A stretch of DNA of 64,000 nucleotides, from positions 1-64,000 of the forward strand of contig JAJEBN010000100.1 in assembly GCA_022822525.1 (NCBI GenBank), given 5' to 3'. Below the pieces are notes generated by a model. The model was not told the DNA's origin and did no database searches. It was given only the letters and a program-made list of their open reading frames with translations. Within the stretch, counting starts at the first letter, position 1. Every line of letters begins with the position of its first letter. Made by a program: the position numbers and the translations under genes. The DNA is from Acidimicrobiia bacterium. Its GTDB lineage: Bacteria > Actinomycetota > Acidimicrobiia > Acidimicrobiales > Poriferisodalaceae. Positions 26,261-35,022 of this stretch are shown in pieces.

Positions 26261-27142
26261 GTGTTCTTCATTGTGCTCGTGACTGCCGCAGGTTTGGGTA
26301 TCGGCTTTGCCGTCGCATTGCTGAGGGGCATCGCCCCACGCGACGTCTTTGTGCGACTGCGTGTGCTGCAGATCAACCACTGGTCAGTGCTCGTGCTCGG
26401 TGCGGTCCTGTCACTTGCCGTCGCACTGGACACCAACATGCTCGCCGGCCGTTATGCGCTCGGCGTGTCGCTGGCCCTGCTGCTCGCGGGCTGCCTGCTC
26501 AACCGGCACATCACCGGCGTGCTGATCGCCGCCATCGGGATCGCTCTCAACCTCACAGTTCTGCTGCTCAACGGCTACCTGCCAGTCAGCGAGAGCGCGG
26601 TCGTCGCTGCCGGCATCATCGACTTCGACGGACTCGACCGGGTGCTGCTGGGCACGGCCCGCCGCTGGGCAGGCGACACGACGATCGCCGCGTGGCTGGG
26701 AGGCGCGATTCCGCTCGCACTTCTGCGAGACGTGATCACCCTCGGCGACATGGTGACCGCCGCCGGCTTGGCCAACGTCGGATTCCGTCTCATGTGGCCC
26801 GCTGCCGCGACAGCTCGCCGACTCGCGGCAGTCCCCCAAGGCGGCGATGACTACTTCGACGACGAGTCGGTCGTGCTCAGGCCGACCGCGCAGCCCACCA
26901 CCCTGGAGAACCCCTCGCTGGTCGGCGCGGCGGCGGCCTCGCGGCCAGCCGGCTATCCCCCCGCAGCCACGCCAGCGGCACCGTCTGCCGAGCCTGCGCC
27001 CAGAGAGCCCGCCTGGGCGTCACGCGTCGAGCCCGCGCCTTGGCCAGCCCCGGCACCCTGGCCCTACGAGTCGGCGGATGCCGGCAGCGACATATCAGGC
27101 GAACCCACCGAGACGCACGATCCGCAGCTCTTCGGAGCCTGA
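26261..27142 (+). CDS. DUF5317 family membrane protein
   Basis: 293 residues: five or so hydrophobic segments in the first 190 residues, then a proline/alanine-rich cytoplasmic tail. LNLTVLLLNGYLPVSESAVVAAG followed by LGGAIPLALLRDVITLGDMVTAAGLA matches the DUF5317 pattern (NGxxPV ... GDxxxxxG). Function unknown. GTG start. The next small gene lies 29 bp downstream. Confidence 0.75.
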   Translation: MFFIVLVTAAGLGIGFAVALLRGIAPRDVFVRLRVLQINHWSVLVLGAVLSLAVALDTNMLAGRYALGVSLALLLAGCLLNRHITGVLIAAIGIALNLTVLLLNGYLPVSESAVVAAGIIDFDGLDRVLLGTARRWAGDTTIAAWLGGAIPLALLRDVITLGDMVTAAGLANVGFRLMWPAAATARRLAAVPQGGDDYFDDESVVLRPTAQPTTLENPSLVGAAAASRPAGYPPAATPAAPSAEPAPREPAWASRVEPAPWPAPAPWPYESADAGSDISGEPTETHDPQLFGA

Positions 27143-27171
27143 GCGGCGCCGCGTCCCGAGATAATGGAGCG

Positions 27172-27510
27172 GTGGCTGACACCGGGAAGACGCGAGACCC
27201 CGGGCCCGACGGCAGTCAGGGCACTGCGCCGCCGACAGATCATGGATTCGACGATGTCCTTGCCCGGCGGGCGCGGCTGAAGCGGATCACCAGCCTCGGC
27301 CAGCGCACCGGTTACGGCCTGTATCTCATGTCGCTGGTGCTGGGTGCGGTGGGCATCCGCTGGGGCTACACACCCCTGCTGAGCACGCTGATCGCCGTGG
27401 CGCTCGTGGTGGGCTCGATGCTGCTCGCGCCCACCATCATCATGAGCCACGGCATCAAGGCCGCCGAGCGCGAGGAGCGCCGGGCCGCCGCAGCCGCATC
27501 GACCGAATAG
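27172..27510 (+). CDS. Small membrane protein, unknown function
   Basis: 112 residues from the GTG at 27172. A hydrophilic N-terminus (about 50 residues) is followed by two membrane helices (GYGLYLMSLVLGAVGIRWGY and LSTLIAVALVVGSMLLAPTI) and a charged C-terminus (KAAEREERR). I recognise the general pattern from other actinobacterial membrane proteins but cannot name a function. It is 11 bp upstream of the CoA transferase gene. Confidence 0.7.
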   Translation: MADTGKTRDPGPDGSQGTAPPTDHGFDDVLARRARLKRITSLGQRTGYGLYLMSLVLGAVGIRWGYTPLLSTLIAVALVVGSMLLAPTIIMSHGIKAAEREERRAAAAASTE

Positions 27511-27521
27511 GCGGGGACGTC

Positions 27522-28757
27522 ATGGCAGGAACTCTGAGCGCAGCCGCGGCTGGCAACGAAGCGGCAGGCGCCCTCGACGGCGTACGGGTCGTGGATCTCA
27601 CGACGGTGCTCATGGGCCCGCTCGCCTGCCGGATGCTGGGCGATCACGGCGCCGATGTGATCAGGGTGGAATCGCTGGACGGCGATTCCACGCGCAACGG
27701 CCTTCCTGCCCGGACCGCCGGCATGTCCGGCTTCAGCCTCAACATCCAGCGCAACAAGCGCTCACTGGCACTCGACCTCAAGTCCGATGCCGGACGTGCA
27801 GCCATGCAGCGACTGCTCGCGAGCTCAGACGTGCTGGTCACCAACATGCGGGCCGCGGCACTCCGACGTCTCGGCCTCGATGCCGACGCTCTGGCGGCGC
27901 AGCACCCGCAGCTTATCTGCTGCCGGGCAAACGGCTATGGCAGCGGCGGACCGTACCGAGACAAGGCGGCGTACGACGACGCCATCCAAGCCGCCTCGGG
28001 CCTGTCGGACCTGATCGGCCGCATCTCCGGCGAGCCGGGGTTCGTGCCGTCTGTGATCGCGGACAAGGTCAGCGGGCTGCATGTCGTAGAGGCTGTGCTC
28101 GCGGCCCTGTTCCATCGAGAACGGACTGGTGTGGCACAGATCATCGAAGTGCCCATGTTCGAGACGATGGTGGCGTTCAACCTCGTGGAGCACTACCGCG
28201 GCGCGGTGTTCGAGCCGCCCGAGGGTCCATTCGGCTACGACCGGCTCCTCACCCCGCACCGGCGTCCCTACCCCACGGCCGACGGCTGGGTCTGCCTGCT
28301 GCCGTACAACGATGCGCAGTACCGCGCCTTCTTCGCGTTCGTCGAACGACCCGAGTTGGCCGACGATCCGCGCTTCGCCGACCACAACGCGCGGATCGCG
28401 CACATCGACGAGCTGTACTCCCTGTTCGGGGAGCTCTCGGTGCGCCGCACGACCGATGAGTGGATCAGCTACTGCGACACCCACTCGATCCCGGCCGCGA
28501 GAGTCATGGACTTGGCAGACCTCGACGCGGATCCCCAGCTCGCCGCCGTGGGCCTCGTGAGCATCTCGGAGCACCCCACCGAAGGGGCGTACCGCTATGT
28601 GGCCGATCCGGTGGTCTACTCCGCGACACCGACACGGCTGCGCCGCCATGCACCGCGTCTGGGCGAGCACGCTGTCGAGATCCTCAGCGAGCTGGGGTAC
28701 GACGCGAGCGACATCGACCGCCTGGCGGCCGAGGGCGTCATCGTCGTCGCTCGCTGA
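27522..28757 (+). CDS. CaiB/BaiF family (class III) CoA transferase
   Basis: A 411-residue acyl-CoA:carboxylate CoA transferase. The N-terminal GVRVVDLTTVLMGPLACRMLGDHGADVIRVE is the family signature, followed by NKRSLALDLKS, ICCRANGYGSGGPYRDKAAYDDAIQAASGL with the catalytic aspartate, and the C-terminal HPTEGAYRYVADPV. The substrate cannot be deduced. It runs into paired perfect hairpins that probably end transcription. Confidence 0.92.
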   Translation: MAGTLSAAAAGNEAAGALDGVRVVDLTTVLMGPLACRMLGDHGADVIRVESLDGDSTRNGLPARTAGMSGFSLNIQRNKRSLALDLKSDAGRAAMQRLLASSDVLVTNMRAAALRRLGLDADALAAQHPQLICCRANGYGSGGPYRDKAAYDDAIQAASGLSDLIGRISGEPGFVPSVIADKVSGLHVVEAVLAALFHRERTGVAQIIEVPMFETMVAFNLVEHYRGAVFEPPEGPFGYDRLLTPHRRPYPTADGWVCLLPYNDAQYRAFFAFVERPELADDPRFADHNARIAHIDELYSLFGELSVRRTTDEWISYCDTHSIPAARVMDLADLDADPQLAAVGLVSISEHPTEGAYRYVADPVVYSATPTRLRRHAPRLGEHAVEILSELGYDASDIDRLAAEGVIVVAR

Positions 28758-28779
28758 CGGGCTGCCGCAACGAACGGGG

Positions 28780-28833
28780 CACCCCGCGAGCGGGGTGACG
28801 AAACGCCAAGGGCACCCCGCAAGCGGGGTGCCC
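28780..28833. terminator. Paired hairpins, probable bidirectional terminator
   Basis: Two related palindromes: CACCCCGC-GA-GCGGGGTG (28780-28797) and GGGCACCCCGC-AA-GCGGGGTGCCC (28810-28833), the second a perfect 11-bp stem. They lie just past the CoA transferase stop and between convergent genes. No U-tract follows, as is common for high-GC actinobacterial terminators. Confidence 0.6.
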
Positions 28834-28890
28834 CAACGTCGGCTTCTTGCCGATGGCACGGCGCCTCAGCAGCACCGCACGTGACGCTGG

Positions 28891-29232
28891 TCAGTCGCCG
28901 CGTCCGCCAATGCCCTGCTTCAAGGCGCTGATTGCAGCGTCTCGAACCGGGATGAATGCAACGAGAACGATGGCGGTTGCCACGTCCATGCCGAATCGAC
29001 CCAGTGACAGCACTTCCAAGCTGGCTGCGTAACCGAACATGCCCCCGCCGTCATTGACTTGCGAGATAAGTACGAACAGGTACGCCCAGATCAGATTGAG
29101 ATTGCTGCCCACGATCGGAATCGCCTTCAGCGTGTCATTCACCTTGACTGCGTCAAGGACACTGTCCACGACAACCATCGCACCCTGGAACACCATGCCC
29201 AGGATGATCAGCGTCAGGATTGTCGCCATCAT
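28891..29232 (-). CDS. Small membrane protein, unknown function
   Basis: 113 residues from the ATG at 29232 (MMATILTLI). Three hydrophobic segments are visible: an N-terminal helix (ILTLIILGMVFQGAMVVVDSVL), a central one (LIWAYLFVLIS) and a C-terminal one (ATAIVLVAFIPV). I do not recognise the family. The intergenic region upstream contains a near-perfect 8-4-8 palindrome, suggesting specific regulation. The longer track ORF crosses into the valS promoter and is rejected. Confidence 0.65.
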   Translation of the reverse strand: MMATILTLIILGMVFQGAMVVVDSVLDAVKVNDTLKAIPIVGSNLNLIWAYLFVLISQVNDGGGMFGYAASLEVLSLGRFGMDVATAIVLVAFIPVRDAAISALKQGIGGRGD

Positions 29233-29318
29233 GCCAATCGACCCCCTTTGGTCGGCAGTACTGGCTGAAATTGCCTTCCGCCCCCGCAGTCGGCAATCAC
29301 CGCACACACTAGTCCATG

Positions 29319-29338
29319 TTGTTGCACTTATGTAACAA
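29319..29338. promoter_or_regulatory. 8-4-8 palindrome between divergent genes
   Basis: TTGTTGCA-CTTA-TGTAACAA, with one mismatched pair. It lies in an AT-richer patch about 90 bp upstream of the small membrane protein start and about 100 bp upstream of valS. The shape fits a dimeric regulator site; the regulator is unknown. Confidence 0.45.
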
Positions 29339-29434
29339 TCCTGTGACAACCTGGCGGGCACTCGGCACCGATCGGATGACACCGGCCAGCCCAGCCTCGG
29401 TCGCCCCCAAGGCGCGCCGGTAGCTTTGCCGCAC

Positions 29435-32080
29435 ATGACCCAGGTGCCCGACAAGCCCACCGTCGACGGGCTCGAGGCGAAGTGGTCCCAGCGCTGGGAA
29501 ACGGATGGCGTGTACCGGTTCGACCGCACCGCCACACGTGCTCAGGTGTTCAGCATCGACACGCCGCCGCCGACGGTCAGCGGCTCGCTGCACATGGGCC
29601 ACGTGTTCAGCTACACCCACACCGACAACATCGCTCGCTACCGGCGCATGAAGGGTGACCACGTCTTCTACCCGATGGGCTGGGACGACAACGGCCTGCC
29701 CACCGAGCGGCGCGTGCAGAACTACTTCGGGGTGCGCTGCGACCCCACGCTCCCCTACGACGAGCATTTCGAACCGCCCGCCGACGGCGGCGATCCCAAG
29801 GCGGTGGAGGCCCGCGGCGAGCTGGCGATCTCACGGCGGAACTTCATCGAGCTGTGCCATGTCCTGACAGCGCAAGACGAGCGCGCCTTCGAAGAACTCT
29901 GGAGGCAGCTCGGCCTCAGCGTGGACTGGTCGATGACCTACGCCACGATCGACGAGCGCTGCCAGCGGGTCGCGCAGCGCGCATTCCTGGGCAACCTCGA
30001 ACGCGGCGAGGCGTACCAGATCGAGGCGCCCTCGCTGTGGGATGTCACCTTCGGCACGGCGGTCGCGCAAGCAGAACTCGAAGACCGGGAGCGGCCGGGC
30101 GCCTACCACCGCATCTCGTTCAATCGAGACGGAGCATCCGGCCCCGGCGACGCCACCGTCGAGATCGAGACCACCCGACCTGAACTCCTGCCGGCTTGCG
30201 TGGCTCTGGTGGCACACCCCGACGACGAGCGCTACCAGCCCCTCTTCGGCACGACGGTCACGACGCCGTTGTTCGGCGTGGAAGTTCCGGTCGTGGCCCA
30301 CAAGCTGGCCGAGCCCGACAAGGGCACCGGCATCGCCATGATCTGCACCTTCGGCGACACCACCGACGTGACATGGTGGCGCGAGCTGGACCTGCCAGTG
30401 CGGGCGATCGTGGACCGCCGGGGCCGCATCACCCCCGACCCCCCGCACGGCATCGACTCCCCCGCGGGGCGGGCGGCCTACGAGCGCTTGGCAGGCCGAG
30501 CCATGGGAGGAGCGCGGAACGCAACTGTGGAGCTGCTGCGAGAGTCGGGCGATCTCATCGGCGAGCCCCGCCCGATCACCCATGCCGTGAAGTTCTTCGA
30601 GAAGGGCGACCGGCCGCTGGAGATCGTGACGAGCCGCCAGTGGTACATCCGCAACGGCGGGCGCGACGCGGAGCTGCGGGACGCGCTCATCGCCCGCGGC
30701 TCGCAGATGACCTGGCACCCGCCCTACATGCAGGGTCGCTACACGAACTGGATCGAGGGCCTGAGCGGCGACTGGCTGATCAGCCGCCAGCGCTACTTCG
30801 GGGTGCCGATCCCGCTGTGGTACCCGCTCGACGGTGCCGGCGAGCCGGTCTGGGAACAGCCGCTGGTGCCCGACGACGGCGCACTGCCGGTCGATCCTTC
30901 CAGCGATGTCCCAGCCGGCTACGACGAGTCGCAGCGGGGACAGCCCGGCGGCTTCATCGGCGATCACGACGTGATGGACACCTGGGCCACGTCGTCGCTG
31001 ACACCGCAGATCGCGTGCGGCTGGAGCGAGGACCCCGACTTGTGGGAGCGCACCTACCCGATGGACATGCGCCCGCAGGGACACGACATCATCCGGACCT
31101 GGCTGTTCTCGACCGCAGTCCGCAGCCACCTCGGCCACGACTGCGCGCCGTGGCGCCACTGCGCGCTCTCGGGCTGGATCCTCGATCCGGACCGCAAGAA
31201 GATGTCCAAGTCCAAGGGCAACGTCGTGACCCCGGTGGACCTGCTCGACACCTACGGCGCCGACGCGGTGCGCTACTGGGCAGCCAACGGGCGGCCCGGC
31301 ACCGACACCGCCTTCGACGAAGGCCAGATGAAGATCGGCCGCCGGCTGGCAATCAAGCTGCTGAACGCAGCCAAGTTCGCGCTGATGATGACCGGCAGCG
31401 CAACGCCCGATCCGGCAGTGACCCACGATGGGAGTCACCTCGTCGATCGAGCCGGTCACACAGGACCGGTCCGCAACGCATTGGACGCAGCGCTGCTGGC
31501 GGAGCTCGCTAGTCTGGTGCGCGCCGCAGGCGGCGCTTTCGAGAACTTCGACTACGCCCGCGCGCTCGAGCGGTCCGAGCAGTTCTTCTGGCGCTTCACC
31601 GACGACTACGTGGAGCTGGCCAAGGGTCGGGCCTACGGCGGGCAGGGCGACAAGGCGGCTGCGGACGCGCATCTCACCTTGACGACGGCGCTGGATGTGC
31701 TGCTGCGGCTGTTCGCGCCGTTCCTGCCGTTTGTCACCGAGGAGATCTGGTCGTGGTGGCGGGAAGGCTCTGTGCACCGGGCGACGTGGCCCGACGCGGC
31801 AGCGATCGACACGCTCGTTCCCGACCATCCGGCTGGGGCGTTCGAGCTCACGGCATCGGTGCTCAGCGAGGTTCGCCGTGCCAAGACCGAGGCCAGACGC
31901 AGCCTCCGGGTACCGGCAGAGCAGGTGACGGTCAACGCGTCGAACGCACACATCGCCGTGCTGGAGCAGACACGCGCCGACCTGATCGACGCCGGGCGCA
32001 TCGAGCGCCTGTCATTCGTCGCCGATGACGCGCTCGCCCATCCCGCGGTCAGCGTGGTGCTGGCACCTGCTGACACCTAG
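29435..32080 (+). CDS. valS: Valyl-tRNA synthetase
   Basis: 881 residues from the ATG at 29435 (the track uses a TTG three codons earlier). HIGH motif in SGSLHMGHVFSYTHTD, editing-domain ETTRPELLPACVALVAHP, and KMSKSKGNVVTP. The signature DTWATSS and a C-terminal anticodon-binding domain starting around FENFDYARALE are present. The family's long C-terminal coiled coil appears reduced. It is monocistronic, facing mscS. Confidence 0.95.
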   Translation: MTQVPDKPTVDGLEAKWSQRWETDGVYRFDRTATRAQVFSIDTPPPTVSGSLHMGHVFSYTHTDNIARYRRMKGDHVFYPMGWDDNGLPTERRVQNYFGVRCDPTLPYDEHFEPPADGGDPKAVEARGELAISRRNFIELCHVLTAQDERAFEELWRQLGLSVDWSMTYATIDERCQRVAQRAFLGNLERGEAYQIEAPSLWDVTFGTAVAQAELEDRERPGAYHRISFNRDGASGPGDATVEIETTRPELLPACVALVAHPDDERYQPLFGTTVTTPLFGVEVPVVAHKLAEPDKGTGIAMICTFGDTTDVTWWRELDLPVRAIVDRRGRITPDPPHGIDSPAGRAAYERLAGRAMGGARNATVELLRESGDLIGEPRPITHAVKFFEKGDRPLEIVTSRQWYIRNGGRDAELRDALIARGSQMTWHPPYMQGRYTNWIEGLSGDWLISRQRYFGVPIPLWYPLDGAGEPVWEQPLVPDDGALPVDPSSDVPAGYDESQRGQPGGFIGDHDVMDTWATSSLTPQIACGWSEDPDLWERTYPMDMRPQGHDIIRTWLFSTAVRSHLGHDCAPWRHCALSGWILDPDRKKMSKSKGNVVTPVDLLDTYGADAVRYWAANGRPGTDTAFDEGQMKIGRRLAIKLLNAAKFALMMTGSATPDPAVTHDGSHLVDRAGHTGPVRNALDAALLAELASLVRAAGGAFENFDYARALERSEQFFWRFTDDYVELAKGRAYGGQGDKAAADAHLTLTTALDVLLRLFAPFLPFVTEEIWSWWREGSVHRATWPDAAAIDTLVPDHPAGAFELTASVLSEVRRAKTEARRSLRVPAEQVTVNASNAHIAVLEQTRADLIDAGRIERLSFVADDALAHPAVSVVLAPADT

Positions 32081-32103
32081 GCCGCGAGCCACCGCTGGCT
32101 CGC

Positions 32104-33270
32104 TCAGAGATCGCTGTCGGCCCCGTCGCTGTCTCCGCCGTCGGTCTCAGTCGGCGCATCTGCGGTCTGGAAGGCGCCCACCGCCGGCTTGGCATCGGAT
32201 CCTGCGACCTCGCCGTTGCGCACCCACACCGTGCGCTGGGGGAACGGGATCTCGATGCCGGCCTCGTCGAAGGCGTCCTTGATCCGCTTGCGCAGCAGGC
32301 GTGCGGTGGCCCACTGCTCGGAGGGCTCGGTCTTGACCATGACGCGGATCGTGACCGCGTCGGCGCCGAATGCCTGCACGCCCACGACGCTCGGCTCTTC
32401 CAGCACGGTGGTGCTCTCGCCCTGCTCGTGCCACACGTCGTCCGCGACCCGCTTGATGATCGCCATGGCTTCGTCGAGGTCGGTGTCGTAGGCCACGTCG
32501 AGATCGAGCGGCACGCGGGCCCACAGCTGGGACATGTTGCCCACCCGGGCGATCGCGCCGTTGGGCACATGCCACACCGTGCCCGAGATGTCCCTGAGCC
32601 GCGTGGTTCGCAGCCCGACCGACTCGACCGTTCCGACGGCATCTCCGAGGTCGACCACGTCACCGACGCCGTACTGATCTTCGATCAGCATGAACACGCC
32701 GGTCAGCAAGTCCCGCACGAGCGACTGCGCGCCGAAGCCGACGGCGACACCGATGATGCCGGCGCCTGCGATGAGCGGACCGAGGTTCACGTCGAATTCC
32801 GCCAGCAGCATCATGAGTGCGACGGCCCAGATGATGGTGGAGGCAACGCTCTTGAACAGCGTGGCGAGCGTCTTCGCGCGCTGGCTGGCACGCTCGGTGC
32901 GCTCGCGCAGCTGTCTCATCTTCTCCGCGAGGCGCTCGGGATCCCAGTTGCGCCCCTCCTCGGCAGTGCGCTCTGCCGCGTCTTTTTCCTCGTGCTTCTT
33001 GTCTTCGCCGATGCGTTCCACCATGTGGTCGATAGCCCGGCGCACGATCCGGCGGGAGATGATGGCCAGCAGCAGGATGACCAGCACCGTGAGCGGCTTG
33101 TCCACGATCCAGACTGAGGCCGAGGCGAAACCCGCACTGCCGGTCCAATCAAAGATGCGCTCGCAGATCCAGCTGGGTTCCGTGCCGCACACCTCGGTGC
33201 TCTTGCTGATCTCCAGGAGCGCGTCGACCGCGTCGGTGGCCGATTCGGCCTGCGCAAGAAGTCCGGTCAT
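32104..33270 (-). CDS. Small-conductance mechanosensitive channel (MscS family)
   Basis: 388 residues. Two membrane helices precede a charged coiled-coil-like stretch (about 85-135, rich in EEKDAAERTAEEG and RERTERASQRAKT), then the pore-lining helix (GPLIAGAGIIGVAVGFGAQSLVRDLLTGVFMLIEDQYGVGDVV), the beta domain (GTVESVGLRTTRLRDISGTVWHVPNGAI) and the cytoplasmic alpha/beta domain. It would open on membrane tension to release solutes. The C-terminus is an acidic tail. Confidence 0.92.
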   Translation of the reverse strand: MTGLLAQAESATDAVDALLEISKSTEVCGTEPSWICERIFDWTGSAGFASASVWIVDKPLTVLVILLLAIISRRIVRRAIDHMVERIGEDKKHEEKDAAERTAEEGRNWDPERLAEKMRQLRERTERASQRAKTLATLFKSVASTIIWAVALMMLLAEFDVNLGPLIAGAGIIGVAVGFGAQSLVRDLLTGVFMLIEDQYGVGDVVDLGDAVGTVESVGLRTTRLRDISGTVWHVPNGAIARVGNMSQLWARVPLDLDVAYDTDLDEAMAIIKRVADDVWHEQGESTTVLEEPSVVGVQAFGADAVTIRVMVKTEPSEQWATARLLRKRIKDAFDEAGIEIPFPQRTVWVRNGEVAGSDAKPAVGAFQTADAPTETDGGDSDGADSDL

Positions 33271-33335
33271 CTGCGGGAGCCTAGGAGTCGGCCCGAGCCC
33301 TGTGTGCCGCCCATCAGGTGCCTAGCATCGCTGCG

Positions 33336-34163
33336 ATGTCAGAAGATCTCCCCGGCGAAGGCGCCGACGACCGCACACCTGGCGACGACCCCGATGCCGC
33401 AGTGCTGTACGAAGTGGCCGGCGGGGTCGCCACGATCACGCTGAACCGTCCCGACTACCGCAATGCGCTCAGCGTCGAGATCGTCAACGGCATCGGCGAT
33501 CACTTCGAGGCTGCTCTTGCCGACCCCGATGTGCGTGCCGTGCTGTTCACCCATACCGGCAACACGTTCTGTGCCGGCGCAGACCTGCGCGCCGCCCAAC
33601 CCGGGGTACCCCAGCCGACGCTGCGCCACGACTTCGTGGAGATCCTCGAGACGATCATGACGTGCGGCAAGCCCGTGGTGGGCCGGTTGGCAGGTCATGT
33701 CACCGCCGGCGGTGTGGGGCTGGCGGCTGCGATGGACATCTCGATCGCCGCCGACGATGCCATCATCGGTTTCACCGAGGTGCGCATCGGTGTGGCGCCC
33801 GCGGTGATCTCGGTGGTCTGCCTGCCGAAGCTGCGCCGCGCCGACGCCAGCGAGCTGTTTCTCGAGGGCGAGCGGGTGCCTGCGCCCCGCGCCGCGCAGG
33901 CGGGGCTGATCAACCGCGCCGTGCCGCGCGACCAGCTCGACGACGAGGTCGCCGAGACGCTGCGCCGCCTGGTGCGCGGCGGCCCGAACGCCCTGGCCAA
34001 CACCAAGCAGCTGGTCACCCGGGTTCCGTCGATGCCCCGAGACGAAGCCTGGAAATGGACCGCCGAGCTCAGCCAGCGGCTGTTCGGCGGCGAGGAGGCG
34101 GCCGAAGGCATCGCCGCCTTCCGCGAGCGCCGCGACGCCGCCTGGGTGCCGCCCGAGGGCTGA
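33336..34163 (+). CDS. Enoyl-CoA hydratase/isomerase family protein
   Basis: 275 residues from the ATG at 33336. Crotonase fold: the oxyanion-hole segments THTGNTFCAGADL and GHVTAGGVGLAAAMDISIA, and the catalytic-glutamate region FTEVRIGVAPAVIS, are visible. The C-terminal helices (LFGGEEAAEGIAAFRERR) match the family. Substrate unknown. The following gene, 40 bp downstream, is a second crotonase. Confidence 0.9.
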   Translation: MSEDLPGEGADDRTPGDDPDAAVLYEVAGGVATITLNRPDYRNALSVEIVNGIGDHFEAALADPDVRAVLFTHTGNTFCAGADLRAAQPGVPQPTLRHDFVEILETIMTCGKPVVGRLAGHVTAGGVGLAAAMDISIAADDAIIGFTEVRIGVAPAVISVVCLPKLRRADASELFLEGERVPAPRAAQAGLINRAVPRDQLDDEVAETLRRLVRGGPNALANTKQLVTRVPSMPRDEAWKWTAELSQRLFGGEEAAEGIAAFRERRDAAWVPPEG

Positions 34164-34203
34164 TCTCGCCCTCGACGCTGGACGGACGGTAGCGTCAGCC
34201 GCC

Positions 34204-34989
34204 GTGAGCGGGCAGGTGCATCTCGAACGCGACGGCCACGTCGGTCGCATCATCTTGGACCATCCGGAGCGGCACAACGCGATCAGCGCGCAAATGTGGA
34301 ACGGCATCACCGCTGCGGCCACCGAGCTGGAAGCCGACCACGAGATCCGGGTAGTGGTGATCCGCGGCGCCGGAGAGCGGGCGTTCGCCGCGGGCGCCGA
34401 CATCAGCCAGTTCGGCGAGCAGCGCTCGGATGCGAGCGGCAACCGCAGCTACGACGACACCACCTCTCGTGCGCACGCGGCGTTGCTGGGACTGTCCAAG
34501 CCGCTCATCGCGGCGGTTCACGGCTACTGCATCGGCGGGGGCCTGGCGGTGGCGCTGACCGCAGACCTGCGGGTCGTCGCGGAGGACGCCCAATTCACGA
34601 TTCCCGCTGCTCGGCTCGGCCTCGGCTATGGCGCCGCCGGGATCGGCACGCTCATGCGCCTGGTCGGTCCTTCGGCGGCGAAGCGCATCTTCTTCCTGGC
34701 CGATCGCTTCGGCGCCCAGGAAGCACTGCAGATGGGACTCGTCAACCGGGTGGTGCCCAAGGCGCACCTCGAGGCGTCGGTGGACGAATGGACCGAGCTC
34801 ATCTGCCAGAACGCCCCGTTGACCATCGCTGCGGCGAAGGCTGCATTGACGCAATGGCAGAAGCCGGAGTCTGACCGCGATTTCGGCGAGGTCGAGGCGA
34901 TGATCCGGGCGTGCTTCGACAGCGAGGACTACCAAGAGGGCGTGGACGCGTTCATGAACAAGCGTCGGCCCGAGTTCAAGGGCCGCTGA
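34204..34989 (+). CDS. Enoyl-CoA hydratase
   Basis: 261 residues, GTG start. IRGAGERAFAAGADISQF and HGYCIGGGLAVALTADLRVVAEDAQFTIPAARLGLGYG are the crotonase signatures. VEAMIRACFDSEDYQEGVDAFMNKRRPEFKG is the usual C-terminus. With the upstream crotonase it suggests an acyl-CoA breakdown function, but no thiolase or acyl-CoA dehydrogenase is adjacent. Convergent with rsgA. Confidence 0.92.
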   Translation: MSGQVHLERDGHVGRIILDHPERHNAISAQMWNGITAAATELEADHEIRVVVIRGAGERAFAAGADISQFGEQRSDASGNRSYDDTTSRAHAALLGLSKPLIAAVHGYCIGGGLAVALTADLRVVAEDAQFTIPAARLGLGYGAAGIGTLMRLVGPSAAKRIFFLADRFGAQEALQMGLVNRVVPKAHLEASVDEWTELICQNAPLTIAAAKAALTQWQKPESDRDFGEVEAMIRACFDSEDYQEGVDAFMNKRRPEFKGR

Positions 34990-35022
34990 TTTCGGAGCTC
35001 AGCGCCGCATAGGCGTCGCGCC

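Noticed and set aside
28780-28833. Paired palindromes considered as a mini-CRISPR
   Set aside because: Only two different-length hairpins with a 12-nt gap between them; they fit a terminator between convergent genes.
29831-31951. 706-residue minus-strand ORF
   Set aside because: Antisense shadow of valS, whose HIGH and KMSKS motifs are unmistakable on the other strand.
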